From Byssothecium circinans (lineage: Eukaryota; Ascomycota; Dothideomycetes; Pleosporales; Massarinaceae), in contig ML976982.1 in assembly GCA_010015675.1 (NCBI GenBank), forward strand, positions 1,269,184 through 1,333,183: a DNA stretch of 64,000 bases. The letters run 5' to 3'. Positions 46,757-59,407 of this stretch are shown here, piece after piece. Position numbers and translations under genes: made by a program. The notes beneath the pieces were generated by a model. The model was not told the DNA's origin. It saw only the letters and a list, made by a program, of their open reading frames with translations, and made no database searches. How positions within the stretch are numbered: position 1 is the stretch's first letter; each line of letters opens with the position of its first letter.

Positions 46757-48323
46757 ACATCAGCTTCCCAGCTGAGAGGAGAAGTATACATAAACTGAAC
46801 GTACATGATCTGAGAGCGTGCTAGATCTCGTGACTCTTGAGATGGTTGATGATGAATAGAACCGTAGTGGGGCTGGAATGCTAAAAATTGGAATTCGAAC
46901 AAATGCCTAAGGTATAGGCAACTCTTGGCAGGGCTCCTTCAGATTGCTAGGCCCAGGGCATGGAACTCTGTGTTGAAATGAGGCTGTGTGAGTGGGAGAA
47001 AGTGATTGATTGAGTGACCGAGCAGCAACTACAGAGGAAGACTATATAAGGCAACAGTCACGTGATAGTCATGTGATATAATCACGTGACCAGAGTCCAT
47101 CTTCAAACACTCTGAAAGCTGGCCAAGACAATCGAGAAGTTGTAAAGTTGGCTGTAGCTCGGACGTGACGAAGGAGTTGGTTTTGCTGGTGTTATGGAAA
47201 ATATATCCCTCCTTTCATCCACTAAGCTAAATAAAGTTGTCCGATACGTCGCATCAAGTCCGTGCGTCCAGTATGTGCAATAAGCCCGAACTTTCTCACT
47301 TTTCTCTCTTTTCTATCACTGATTTCTTGTTCTCTCGCTCTCCTTAGCGGACCGACGTTCAATGATGGAAGGCAAGTCTATAACCGACGAAGTATTGGCC
47401 TCGGAAATCCCCACCCTGTCATTTCTTCAAGGTACAACAATATTGACAGAGACTCTGGAGGAAGAGGAGAATATGCACGTTCGTTTAAGATATCCGACTC
47501 AAAGTGTTCATTTTTCTTTCTTTGGGTCTATCGACTTCGCAAAGACTTCGAGGCAAGGGTTTTAGGCATAGCTTACGAAAACCATTAGGATCGTAGACAC
47601 CGTGGATGCAAGTAACATACTACAGCCTGGAAATCAATTTCAGGATGCAGATGCGGAAACTTTGGAAAAGCACCGGCGTCATGTCTGCCTACAAATGGCG
47701 TTATAGGACAAAGCCTTGGGACGATGGATACTATGCCAACTCCCCGAGTACCTGAGTCATGCTGGGATCAGTATTCCGCCAGTCAGCTCTGGATCTGTCT
47801 GACTTTAGAAATGCGCTCGTTTTATTCATATAACAAGAGGAAGGCTAGCGATAGCATTAGAGACGCTACGCGCTTCGGCTAGTGTTGAGTATGTTGTAAT
47901 ATATCCGTGTTTGGAAGGATGCGCCATAGGTTTTAGCATAGACTTATGGCGTACGGGAATTCTACCTTGCACGGCATTCTAGTTTTATAGTGGGCGTGGC
48001 GCGGGATGGGAAGTGAGTTCGGGTATAGTCATGTGTGTAGTGTGTGAAGTTCAGCAAGGAACATATAGTTGAGGAGGTGAGCGTTAGAGACTCGCGGGCA
48101 GGGGACAACCTTAGGGGAGTGATGCAGGAATGACGAGGCCGAGATGGTATGTCACGGAAGATGAGGTAGGAGTGTCTGCGAAGAAACACATGAAAGATGT
48201 GGAGTTTCTTAGCACGCAAGCCTGGTAAGAACGAAAAGAGTCATGTAACGCTTTAATCTCATCTACACGAACCACCCAATAGCCCATCATTTAAACAAAC
48301 AAACCATCCACAAGAATCCATAT
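46757..48323. other. Intergenic with a promoter-like zone
   Basis: It contains the TATA/E-box array described separately and otherwise no gene. Open frames at 47262-47588 lack features. The last 350 bases are the 3' flank of the minus-strand F-box-like gene. Confidence 0.5.
47041..47090 (-). promoter_or_regulatory. TATA box with three CACGTG-type boxes
   Basis: On the minus strand, TCACGTGA (47089-47082), TCATGTGA/TCACATGA (47076-47069) and TCACGTGA (47065-47058) precede TATATAG (48-41 region). CACGTG is the palindromic core bound by bHLH/bZIP-type factors such as Cbf1/Pho4. Even spacing (11 and 13 bases) and the nearby TATA box argue for a functional promoter reading toward the 46.3-46.8 kb gene. 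Confidence 0.5.
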
Positions 48324-50298
48324 CTAAACCGCCTCCCCACCACCCCCCACACGCCCCCCCTCCCCACAAGCCCCATGCAACAAACTCCGACACTCCCTTT
48401 TACACTTCCTACAAACCCACCACCTCACCGCCCTCCTCCCCTCGAGCTGCTTCTCGCACTCCACGCACTTCACACACTCCCTCTTAACACTCTCCCACAG
48501 CCCCCTCTTCAACTCGCTCTTCGTCCTCTCCTCCCTCTTCTCAAGCAACTTCTCATCATTCAACCTGTTGCAATCCCTGCACACGCGTCGTAGGATATAC
48601 GGGACGTTTTGTAGCCGAGTACGATAGTATGCCTCGCCGTTCCAGTAGCGCTGGAAGATGTTGGGGGTGGGGGTGACGGGTGCGCAGAGGCAGAAGCGGG
48701 GGTCCATGATATTGCGATTATTGCCAGAGGTGGCTGTGGTGGGGAGAGTGATGCCGCGGGGCTGATGGACCGTCGTATAATAGCATTTTGTACAGAAGGG
48801 TTGGCAGGTGTCGAGGTGGAAGTATGCTGGCGTTTGTTTGAGGGCGCGGGGGTGTTTGCAATTCTTCAAATATACATTAGAGACGAGAGGGAAGATAGAA
48901 GACCGTCGATGAAGGGTCTGAGCCTACCTTGCAGATCTGGTTCTCGCAGACCCAGCATTTTGTCTTGCCTGAGCGGCGACACGCGTACATTTTGAAATGC
49001 ACCATGCGCTGGGCATAAGCATCGGCAGGGAGAACAGACTCTCGCACGCTCTTCGAGACGAGCACGAGATTGTTGATGTCGACATAATGTAAATGTTTCG
49101 TGACGGAAATCAACATGTCGTAAATACTCAGGAATTCGGCTAGGTTGGTAGGTTTACCATCGCCCTTCCAAACGTACACATTCTTTTCACCCGGTCGCGT
49201 GATCTTTCTCATAACGGCCTTCATCTTTATCTCGCTCTTCTCTTCAATTATCTGTCCCGCTTTGATGCCACTCCTACGCGCCATTCGAACGCGCGATTTC
49301 ACTCCAAGAGGGAGACAGCGGAAGAAAACGGCTGGGAGGTAGTACAGTAGGGCGACGATGAGGACGATGATAACTCTGGGCATCGCTGCGAACATTTGTA
49401 AGGTTGATTTCCAGAAGGACGTTAGGTTCCTGCGGGACTCGCGCCAGAGAACGGTGGTTGCAACGAAGCATACGGAGAGACTAAGGAAGGCGATGGAGGA
49501 GTAGAAGAACCTACACTTCAATTAGTTGACCAATGTCTCTACAAAGTAATAACAGCTTTGAGATATACAAATTGAGGAGTCACTTACGAAATGGCAACAC
49601 CATATTGCCATTCCTGAGCAAAAGTCTTGCACATCTTGACAGGATCAGTAGCTGTGGCATTGAGCCTAGCGGCTGCCTCGAAGAAGCTTTCATTGCGGCC
49701 CGGTGGGAGTTGAAGATCGTGAGCGCCTGTGCCTGCACACAAGTGAATATGATGTGGTGCGTAGCTTGTTTGGGCGTGAGTCGCTAGTGATATCTGGACC
49801 GCGATTGCTGCATCTATGGCCCCAAAGATGAGGCTGAGGGGTGCTGGGACGGCCATGGCGGGAATCCATGCGGCAAAGGTCCACCAAAATCCAAATTTGC
49901 TCTAATTCTTGTCAGTAGATCTTTCTGGAGAATTTAAATGTACCAATTAAGCGCAGAAATGAATATTCTACGAATGGGAAAGAATACAATAAAGAACAAC
50001 CACAGTGGATGTGACCAACGAAAGGATAAACTACCCATGAAGCTGCGAGCTTCTCCGCAGCGGCGATAGTTGGGTCGTACGGTCCACCTGGCTGAAGAAG
50101 TGCATGTCTCTTAATCACGTTCCAATGCTTTTCAGCGATGCCGTTGTAGACACCCAAGGGGATGAATATGGCAAATCGCAGAAGACCGGCTGGAATAAGT
50201 GCTGAATGGTCTAGGGAACGATTAGTTTCAGTCTATATTAATACCATGGTAAGAGCTTACATACTCATCAAGTAGGCATCGACCTGAAAACGTGCCAT
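48324..50298 (-). CDS. Multi-membrane, F-box-like, Cys-rich fungal protein
   Basis: Five exons (50298-50265, 50210-50035, 49901-49588, 49510-48928, 48863-48324) give 548 aa. Every junction keeps the frame: MARFQVDAYLM-N-HSALIPAG, AASW-SKFGFWWTF, VAI-S-FFYSSIAF and ENQICK-NCKHPRAL. Four or so hydrophobic segments occur in the first 250 residues (LLRFAIFIPLGVYNGIA, APLSLIFGAIDAAIAV, FFYSSIAFLSLSVCFVATTV, VIIVLIVALLYYLPAVFF). An F-box-like stretch follows (YDMLISVTKHLHYVDINNLV). The C-terminal half has two Cys clusters: CWVCENQICKNCKHPR...TCQPFCTKCYY and RRVCRDCN...CVKCVECEK...CRKCKREC, both likely zinc-binding. The arrangement is one I associate with uncharacterised ascomycete families. A membrane-linked ubiquitin adaptor is an inference. 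Confidence 0.78.
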
Positions 50299-51295
50299 GG
50301 TGGAGTCCACTCCTAACTCGCAAGTTTGTATAAAATTTGAAGAGGACCAGACGTCTAGAACATTACGATAGCGGGATTGAAAATAACAAATATTGGTTGA
50401 AAGATGGCTTGAAGGTATCAGAAAAATTATGGAGAAGGCTGTTGAGGCTCGTATCACAGGTACCTCGCCGCTGAGGGGCTCAGGGTGGCGCCTGGGCAGA
50501 GACAGTCACCGGAACCCGGACCAGTATAGCTCTTTTAGCCTCGTTACCTTGGCTCAAGGATGCGGTATCATTGCCGCGATATGTGAAAGATCCTCTGTAA
50601 GAGGTAGTGCTGTTGCCTTGTGAAAGAGGAGGTTTTGAGGTGTATGTGCCAAGATCCGGTGAGGAGCACCAGATCAGGCATGATTCGCTAGACCCTGTCG
50701 CGTTATCGCCCGTATAGCAAGTAATGATGTCCCATACTGGACGTGAGCGTCGTTGATATCCTTCGGAATCAATGCCGCGGAGGCTGATGACGGACAGGCT
50801 GTGCTGGTTGGCGAGCGTGCTCTGAGCATGCAGGTGCCGTGCCAGCGTGCCATCCTCGCTGCCACTCGGCGGCCCGCCATCGCAGCAAATGAAGGATAAG
50901 TATCCACCTTGAATGTGGTTGAGATGGTTGTGATGGATGGAGTTGAAGCAGAGTTGCTTGCACAAGGCCGTCACCGCTGTCACGTGCTGTTGCGGAGGCC
51001 GGGGGATGATGTAAGCTGGTGGGCGGCGAGTCGGCGACCGTGCCTTCTTCCTCGGGCTACTGCCCCAGCAACGGTCTGTTTATCGCTCGTTTATCGCAAC
51101 TACCCGGCGCAACAGTTGCAGCGAGTCCCACAAAGACACGTAGAAATTTCCTTCTCCGCAATTTGCACACCTTAGCTGCATGCGCTTGCTCTTTCCCTTG
51201 CTTCCTGCCATCCGAAGCCATCTCACCAGCAATTGTCACCCCCCGCACACTCTCACTCCCCACACTGCACGCAACTCCTTCTCCACCGGCCCGAG
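50299..51295. other. Divergent intergenic region
   Basis: About 1 kb shared upstream region of the membrane/F-box-like gene (-) and CDC14 (+). A 167-codon minus frame (50480-50983) has no features and was not accepted. The last 150 bases are CT-rich leader. Confidence 0.5.
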
Positions 51296-52282
51296 ATGGA
51301 GGCGTTGCTATCGCTCGCCTTCGACAATATTGCGTCCAAGGACGCGCAGAAGATCCGCAAGGGGCTGCGCCAGATTGAGGGCATGCTGGCGCAGATATGT
51401 TTGTCCAACGGGAAGTCAAAGTCGTCAACGCCTGGCCACCGACGGAACCAGTCTGCGATCAACTTGGGCGAACAACCACAGTCGACACCAAAGAAGCTGG
51501 GGCAATTGGGCGAGGATCTGGCGTTCCGCGAGTTCTTTCGGCTGCAAGAGGGATTTGAGTGGAATGGTGAGCCTCGATGGCATTCGAAACAGGACTCGGG
51601 CTGACATGGAAATCAGTTGCAACGCGCGTAGCAGACTGCCTCAATAGGCTCCTAGGCATGACAAGCAGTAAGGGTGCGCCTCCCCACCAAGCATTCCGGT
51701 TCAAGACTAACCAGCACAGACGGCCAGAACGACCTCCTCATCCTCTCCTCGCTCTCGAACCTTCAAGGCCTCCTCCTCCTCCACCCTCCGTCGCGCATCA
51801 TCTTCGGCCGTGAAGTCTACATGAACCTCTTACTCGACCTCCTTGACCCCTACAACTGCCCTGCCATACAGGCCGCCGCGCTGCTGGTGCTTGTAACAGC
51901 GCTCCTCGCGACACCGCAGAACACCCGAACGTTCGAGAACATGGACGGCCTGCTCACGGTGACAAGTCTGTTCAAAGATGAGGAAACAACACAAGGTGTC
52001 AAAGTGAAGCTGCTAGAGTTCCTCTACTTCTACCTGATGCCCGAAGCGCCGGTACCCTCTGCAAGCGCGCCGAATACGGCCATCCGAAGCCCGAGCAAAC
52101 TGGTTGGCGCATTCGAGAGGCGGAGCAGCACCGTCAGCGGCAATGACGGCGGAGGCGCGATAACAAAGAACGCTCGATCGCAAGAGGAGAAGCAGCACTT
52201 GCTCGCTCGCTACCTGAACAACGTCGATGCACTAGTCGAGGACCTGAAGGAGAGCGCACCGTTCACGGGCGTAACCTGTTAG
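51296..52282 (+). CDS. CDC14: Septation initiation network component Cdc14
   Basis: Three exons (51296-51566, 51617-51667, 51720-52282) give 294 aa. Both introns are about 50 nt, and the splices make FEWN-VATRVADCLNRLLGMTS-N-GQNDLLILSSLSNLQG. Hallmarks: the N-terminal helical part MEALLSLAFDNIASKDAQKI and KGLRQIEGMLAQICL; the armadillo-like core RIIFGREVYMNLLLDLLDP and CPAIQAAALLVLVTALLATP; and NTRTFENMDGLLTVTSLFKD. This is the SIN Cdc14 of fission yeast, not the Cdc14 phosphatase. It binds and activates Sid1 kinase, upstream of Sid2-Mob1, to start septation at the spindle pole body. A Ser-rich loop (about 205-250) may be phosphorylated. The C-terminal helix LLARYLNNVDALVEDLKE is also family-typical. 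Confidence 0.88.
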
Positions 52283-54640
52283 GTTGTTGAGGAGCCGGAC
52301 CGAACCACACCACCAAACCTAATGTTCATTGCTACCGACCTGAGCGTCGACAATATCTCCTTTTCTTTTTTGTTTATTTACATCCCTTTTTTGCTGTTCA
52401 TATCTAGCGACCTGACTCATTCCTACTTTCTCTTCATACTGGAGCCCAAATCAATACACTACGGCGTTGCGGGTCAAGGAATGGGAATGGAAATGGAAAT
52501 GGAAATGGAAATCCAGGGGTTACCGGTGTAGCATCTCAAGCATCATGCATCATGGCAGGCGCTTCTTCTCCTCTGGGCATTTTTCTTTGTTGGTCTGATC
52601 ACGCGTGCACGTATACGTATGTGTGTACGTGCCATCTGATCTGTTATTATGGTGTTGATGCATAGCGTGGGTGGTTGTGCGCTGTAATATCATTTTCTTC
52701 TCGTCCAACATGGCCGATGGAGTTGCATTTGTATGCTAGACGTGGATACCACCGCCCGTACAGGGTTTATCCTATCATTATAATACTCTTGCTGCCTCTT
52801 TTATTTATCATTAGCTCCATATTACATCACGACTGTACCCAAAGACGGTGCAGGGGACGAAGAAGCAGCGGCATTATTCTTTGATCACATCACTACTCGC
52901 AGAGCGTAGTGGATATAGCTGAAGTCAGAATCACGTGCAAATCTCACCCCCAGCGAACCAATAAGGCCCTGACGATTATCTGAGAAGTGCGTCTATCAGA
53001 GAGGGTGGCGAAAAACGTGATTCCGACTCCCGCCGTGCGTGCGAGTATACCCTCTTCATCCTCTTACTGCCCAACGCATCTAGCGCTTTCTTGCATGGGA
53101 AAGCTTGTCATGATGCTTCTCCCCGCAAGGTACCGGCTGCTTGGGTACTTCACGTGTCCACAGTCCGCCAGCGGAACGAGCTGTCCTCTTCAGTAATCAT
53201 TATTATTTTTGCAACAAGAGGCTTTTCGCGCTAATAAAGCATCCGATTCCGGCACTCCCGAGAGCAGATCGGAGTCCCTTGTATCTCCGTAGACGGTAAA
53301 GCCGCGGGTTCCGTGTTAGTGGCATCCGCATTATGAATAATGCCATGCAAATCTGTGGTGGTGGAGAGATGCCTAGGCACTATGCAGAAGTGCACCGAAA
53401 TTTACAAATAATAAACTCGAACACATACTCACATCATGACCTTTCTTTCCCTGTCACCAAGCAGGGGAGTTCCACCCTTTTCCGCTTTGCGCATACATGG
53501 CATAGAGACTACGGATGCTCGCAGAGGGCATACTATTCCCGCTCACCTATTCGATGGATACTGAAGTAGCCACACACGAGCTTCCCTGCCATACATACGA
53601 CACCCACGTAGGGATTGAATGATTGGCATGGAACGGGAATCCGGCGCACAGCATGCCGATTTTCGAACGTGAATTGACCTGGAGGGTAAAAAGAGACGCA
53701 GGCAGCCGGAAACAACGGAAGCGGAGCTTTTGGCATATCGGTACGGCCAATCGTCCGATGGCGCTGGTCGCGTGCCAGCTTTGACCACACGACCGTCTTT
53801 CTGCTCATCTCTTTAGGCGAAAATGCAAATACCTACCGTTGCCGCTGCGCCCCGGTGAAGATCCGGGATCCTGTTGATGCCGAAGAGGCAATGGTGACGA
53901 TCGAGACGATGGGAAGGTGTTTGGAGAAGAGGTTGGGATGGGATTGAAGGCGGTGAGGAGTGGTCTTGAAGATGGAGAGGGGAGGTCTGAGGTGGTTGGC
54001 CATGCCATGACGCAGTTCAAGTACTAAGCACAACCGCGTATGTACGTGACAATGCGTATGGTAGGGTTTCTGGATATCGGCATCTAGCCGGGCGGCCAAC
54101 GAAACGAAATGGTCTGTCGTCAACGCAAGGCGGGCGAAGTGGTGTGGTAGTGACACTGGCATTGCTGATCATTGACAGCTTTCCTGCTCTTATCCGAGGA
54201 AGCAAAAAAGCTTGCCGGCTTTGCCTGTCGTTGTCGTGGGCTTATGTATGTATTATCAATGCTTGCTGCCACCTTTCCCTTGCCTCCTCTTCATTCCGTC
54301 GTTCCGACACCTTCCATGGTCCTTTCCTGACTTCGTTTACTGCGCCGGTGCTTCCTGAGCTTTTTTAGCTTACTCTTGGACGGACGAGTTTTGAGTTGCC
54401 TTTAGTGTTATATATGATACCCTTCTTTTATTCTTACCGATCTTGTTTACCTGTGGCGTCTCCTACTCTTTCTCCATACTTACCCTAGTTGTTGCTGTTG
54501 GAGTAGCTTGCCAGCGTTGGGAGCTTGAACTCGAACATACGTATACCGGACGAATAATACCACGTCTACATCGACATCGTACCGCACCCGACGGGATCCG
54601 ATCTATTTTAACCTCACTTCCTCTTTCCTCCCCGTCCATC
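52283..54640. other. Intergenic with a 6-bp microsatellite
   Basis: About 2.35 kb. It begins with the CDC14 3' UTR, containing (ggaaat)n-like repeats at about 52478-52513. 52.75-53.3 kb is mixed and contains a few AT-rich patches. The final 400 bases are CT-rich leader. No coding frame supported. Confidence 0.55.
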
Positions 54641-56061
54641 ATGGGCGCCGGAGCCTTCATAGAACCCCTCGTCGTAGTGTCCCTACTCTTCGGCGGCACA
54701 TGGGTGAACCGCAACACAAGTTATCGCATCTTCGACCGCCGACGTTCCACCCACTACTATCCCTCGTCCTATTCTTCTCCCTCATCGTCGGGGCACTCGA
54801 CTCCGCGATCTAGCGCTTCTCTTCTCGATGGACACCGCGTGGCGTCGCCGTCATTGCTCGCAGCTGGCGAACAGGAACCATATTGGCGGAAGAGAGAGAT
54901 CAGGGTGCTGGGGTGGAGGAGAGAAGTTGTAAGCCCGAATACGAAGAGGTTTGAGGATAGGTTTTTGTCGCGGTTGTTGAGGAAGTTTCCCTTTCTCGTC
55001 GAGGCTTGGTACTGGGCGTTGATATATTGGGTAAGTCATCATACCTTTTTGCTTTTACCGAGATGCAAGTGCAGTAGTTTAAGAAAGCGGTATGCAGTGC
55101 CAGGCTGACACAAGCGCAACAGGTGTACCAACTCGGCCGCGCTTTCACAGCAGTAACACTCGTCGAATCCACCGTAGACGTAGCCCGCAACCACGCCCTC
55201 CAAATAATCCACCTCGAACAACGTCTCTACCTCTTCTTCGAGCTCCCCATCCAACACTGGTTCCTCAAACACCCCTTGCTCCTCCACTGGACAAACCGTA
55301 TATACAGCTTCATCCACATCCCCGGCACCATCCTCTTCCTAGTCTGGCTATACTACTACACGACCCCTTCACTCCCCACCTCATCCACAAAATCCGACAG
55401 AGAACGAGAGACCCATGCCGCGGGTCCAAAACTATACGCCGCCAGAAGACGAACGATGGCAGTGTGCAATCTCATCGCCTTCATCGTGTTCACGCTCTGG
55501 CCGTGCATGCCCCCACGCTTACTCTCCGACAAAGACGTCCCCGGTAAGATCGGCAAAGAAGCCCGAAGCTACGGCTTCGTCGACACAGTCCACGGCAAAG
55601 AAGGCGAAAGCAGCGTCTGGACCCAGAACAAATTCTGCAACCAATACGCCGCCATGCCCTCCCTGCATTTCGGCTACTCCCTCCTCATCGGCCTCACTAT
55701 AATGACCATCCCCTTGTCTCCGCGCTATTGCCGCTCTTCTACCCTCGCTATCCCCTGGTGCAGGACTCGGAGTCTGAGACTAAGGATCCCGGGGCCGGGG
55801 CGCGTGGCGTGTTTGGCAATTGGGATTGCGTATCCGGCGATTATCCTGGTGGCGATTATCGCGACGGCGAATCATTTCGTGCTGGATGCGGTTGCTGGGG
55901 CGTGTGTTTGTGGGGCGGCGTGGGTGGGGAATCGCGGGTTGTTGAATTTGTTGTGGGTAGAGGATTGGTTTCTTTGGGGGGTGGGGATACATAAGCCGGA
56001 GAGGAGTGTGATTGACGAGGAGGGGGAGGAGAGGGGGTTTGTTAAGGGCGAGCTTGTTTAG
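54641..56061 (+). CDS. PAP2-superfamily membrane protein, Aur1/Ipt1-like
   Basis: Two exons (54641-55030, 55123-56061; intron 55031-55122, GTAAGT donor) give 442 aa. The splice yields YWALIYW-VYQLGRAF. Motifs of the PAP2 (phosphatidic-acid-phosphatase-like) fold are AAMPSLHFGYSLLIG (SLH, catalytic His 1) and TANHFVLDAVAG (H-x3-D pair). Six or so membrane spans include FIEPLVVVSLLFGGTWV, IPGTILFLVWLYYY, VCNLIAFIVFTLWPCM and AIGIAYPAIILVAIIATANHF. Members include inositol-phosphorylceramide synthase (Aur1) and inositolphosphotransferase 1 of sphingolipid synthesis, as well as uncharacterised fungal relatives. The exact substrate is not fixed here. The region SPRYCRSSTLAIPWCRTRSLR between the motifs is less like the family and could hide a small intron. 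Confidence 0.74.
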
Positions 56062-58348
56062 GTTTTATTTCGAGGGTTTTGGGGGGAGGCCGGCCGTTGA
56101 AGAGGTGGGTGGTTCGATGTTGGATGTAACGACTTGTCAGACGATAGAGAAGGTCCTGATTCTGGTTCTATTTGCTGCATAGCGGGATCTTTCTTTAGCC
56201 TTCAGCAAGAGATGGATGGTCTTCAAAGCTCGTCTCTTTGTTGGATACACACGCACCTTCTTCTAATACCTTCTCTATTCCTTTTAGATACCTCCACTGC
56301 TTCGGTTGGATATCGCCATTTTCGAGTCGTTCGCTCGGTAAACCTCTTTTCTCCTGTTTCGTCTCGCTCTGGGTTATAAGTCTGGCTTTGGTGATATCAG
56401 GAAATCAGGTAATGAAACGGAAGTCTCGTTTATAAATATCTTTCTTCCCTTGTTATACCGGCAAGCTGATGTCGATCTCGCTGATGTCGATCTCATTTGT
56501 TTTCTTCAAACGATTTCGAGTGAGGAGATGTGGGGGCGGAAACGAAACAACAACAGGCCCCTTTGTCGCACGAAGATTGTTCAAGCCCGAAAGAAGAGGA
56601 GGAGAATTGAAGGGCATCTTTTCTACTTTTTCCACGTCTGACGGTCTGATTATAAACAACGTATGACCAAAGAGTTATGCGGGTGCGTCGGGTGGCCACT
56701 TGTTTTATACGTTGATGTGCTGGTGAAGGATTTGGCTTTCGCGCGAGTGTTGGTGGTCCATGGATCGTGTTGGTACACGTCACTCGCGCAGTCAGCATTC
56801 AATGTTGAATCTATGCAGATCCTACATATGCAGGTTGGTTTACTAATTGCAAATACGATTTGGATGAAATAAGTAGACTGTTACAGGTCAAGGGGTAAAA
56901 GGGTTCGGCATGTTCGCGGAGTTGCAGTTGTGACGTTTGGGGGGCCGGGATGACGTAATTGGCTGACAGCGTTCATGCCGACTCCCGTTGGTGATGTCTC
57001 CGCCCTCTTCGGCGAGATCAGAGGAAGACGGCATTCTTGAAACCTGCGAAACGATTCTCTTGGACGGAGTCTTGTAGACCACAGCTGTCCCGCATCCGCT
57101 ACCGCCCGCGTGAAGTCATGCACGGTACCCTACTCGTCGGCTTGTGCCGTATCTGACTAACAAACATCAAAACTTCTCACGCAACCACAGTCACTGTCGT
57201 GCAAATCACGACAGGAAGAGTCATGGTTGAAGAGGTATATAATCGCTCGTTTCTATGGTTGGGGCTTTCTTCTTCACGCATCGCATCGCATCGCATCGTT
57301 TCGTTTTTTCTTATTTTACGCTTTTGGATTTGCTGGACGACTGGCTGCTATTCTGGAGAATCCGACTCTGGATGAACGAAAATATCAAGTTTTGCATACG
57401 AGATTATCGTCCTTCCGACTACCCGTGCTACCACCTAGGCACGTTTATATCGCTTTCGAGGCCCATGACGCAGCTCCGGTGCTACCCGCCTTCTAGCGGC
57501 TACACAACGTCGATTCCCAGTACTGTTACACCGTTTACACACTATACACGCAGTCCATCCCATTGATTCACAGAACCACGGTCTCAAATTTGTCACAACA
57601 CTACTGGAGTTAACGTGTGGCCAATCCGCAATACCAACACGATCCCCCACGCGAACCACCAAAATCTAAAGATCGCTTTCGACGACTCTAATGAGAAGAC
57701 GTTCGAGCTTGGGCTTCTGGATAAGAGATTCAAGAGCGGGAAGACTGGGGACACATTTGGCTCGTGCCCATTGCGGTGAAGATGTTTGTTCGGGACTGGT
57801 GCCTACATACAATCGATCGAGGGTACGCCTGGGAGGCGCTGAACAGCACGGTGTCCGAGGGAAGATTGAGTGTGTGATATCGTATTCGTCGAGGATGTTG
57901 CTGATGAAAAACAGAGTCGTTGAAGAAAGCAGCGGGTGCCACAAAAACTACCAAGGGCGCGAGAATGGCGAAGTAACGGTTCGTTAGTGGACATTTGGGA
58001 GCGCACGGTCAGTGGTGTTGCACAAGAGTGTGACTGGTCTTGGGGAGCTTTGATAAATGCTACTCTCCTTCCTGTCCTTCTCTTCATTTCGTCATCATTA
58101 GAGACATCCCTTGGATTGCTTTTTCGAAAGCACAATCTACTCCCCATCTCACAATTTATTTGCATAGCTCTTTTTGTGCCCCCAGTACAGCATTCGGTGA
58201 GCTTTTTCACACACTTGAAGCCATCCCCACGGAGGCGTTTCCGTATTTCGACCGACAGTGCTCACCATCTCCTCAATAGCGCGCCATACCCAAACGTGCC
58301 CTCTATTTATAGCGGTATAGCTGCGCAGTGAAACAGTAACGCTACATA
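56062..58348. other. Intergenic, no gene seen
   Basis: About 2.3 kb leading into the secreted-protein array. A short (gcatc)n run lies at about 57282-57300. Frames at 57227-57566 and 57691-58331 have no domains or leader peptides. Confidence 0.5.
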
Positions 58349-58953
58349 ATGGTTTTCAGCGGATGGCTCATCCTACTTCCCGTCCTAGGTTCATTCACAG
58401 CACCACCGTCTTGCGGGAATGCAACAAACTCATCACGGCCCGCTAACACCACCGATTCCTTATCTAAATTCTGCAACTTTGGTCTGTGGATTCGCCAATA
58501 CTGCGACACAAAAACCAAAAATACCCCATATCCTCACCGCTTCGATTTGGTATTCATGCACCTGCGTGGAAAAAACAATCACGACGGGCCAATTCTTCAA
58601 CCCGTGCCGCTTTCAGACCCCCCTCTCCCTTGGTCCATGCCTTTGATGTGGCAGAACGGCACCTATGAGCAGACTTTCAGTGGTCTGGAGCATAATCTCA
58701 CGATATCGATGTACGATCGCCAGGTCTTGAACTTCGACTACGGCGGCCGGACTTGGACGGAGCTGGTGATCGCACCAGGTATAGAACACTGTGAGAGGAC
58801 GGAGTGGGTGGGTCCTTGGCCGGATTGCGATGGTCAGGATCTCTCAGCCAGTCGTGTGCGTATGAGCCTGCGGTTTTCTTCCCAGTGCGCAGGCTAATGT
58901 GGACGCAGGACCATTGGGTAAGGTGCTGGTTTGACTGCAGTATACCGAAATGA
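58349..58953 (+). CDS. Small secreted Cys protein, array copy 1
   Basis: Two exons (58349-58855, 58909-58953) give 183 aa. The signal peptide is MVFSGWLILLPVLGSFTAPPS. The mature part starts KFCNFGLWIRQYCDTK and carries N-glycosylation sites (NATNSS, NGTYEQ, NLT). It ends HCERTEWVGPWPDC, then DLSASR at the exon border. The 53-nt intron (GTGCGT donor, GCTAAT branch, GCAG end) leads to a final exon encoding DHWVRCWFDCSIPK. That ending matches the last exons of the other copies (VRETVCGFDCN, QRKFKCWLTANWGA), which fixes the acceptor among several AGs. CxFx3-x4QxC is shared with copy 2. Function unknown; the profile (secreted, Cys-paired, tandem) is effector-like. Confidence 0.72.
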
Positions 58954-59407
58954 TGTGTAATCAACTATGGAGAGATTGATTGCAGGGGACAGCGTAGTAC
59001 AACTTGAATCTTGTGAGTGCGTTCGAAGGAACCTGCGCACGACCTTGCATTACTCCTCTTCGTAATCATCATACCTTTTACTTCATCAACCTGTCGGCCA
59101 TGACTGCATGCGATTTCGACTGAACGACATATTGCTCATGTTGGTTTTAGGCAGTTGGAAAGCTTTCCGAGTCGTGGGTCATTCGCTTTCAATACTTAAG
59201 GCGATAGGTGGTCAAACGACGACAAACGATAGCCGTGTAAATTCTATCGCTACATTCACAGGCTCTTTGAGTTTGGTATCGTCAACTCCATTCACACGCA
59301 TACGAAAAACTAAGCGGCCTTCCCCAGCACAGGTCAGTCTACTTGTACTAGCCAACCACCATTCCAAACCTCTCAACCAAGCACAGTAGTATATACACCC
59401 CTCCAAG
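58954..59407. other. Intergenic between array copies
   Basis: 454 bases with no gene; the final part is probably promoter and leader of copy 2. Confidence 0.5.

Noticed and set aside
50480..50983. 167-codon minus-strand open frame
   Set aside because: Lies in the shared promoter region of two well-supported genes and contains no recognisable feature.
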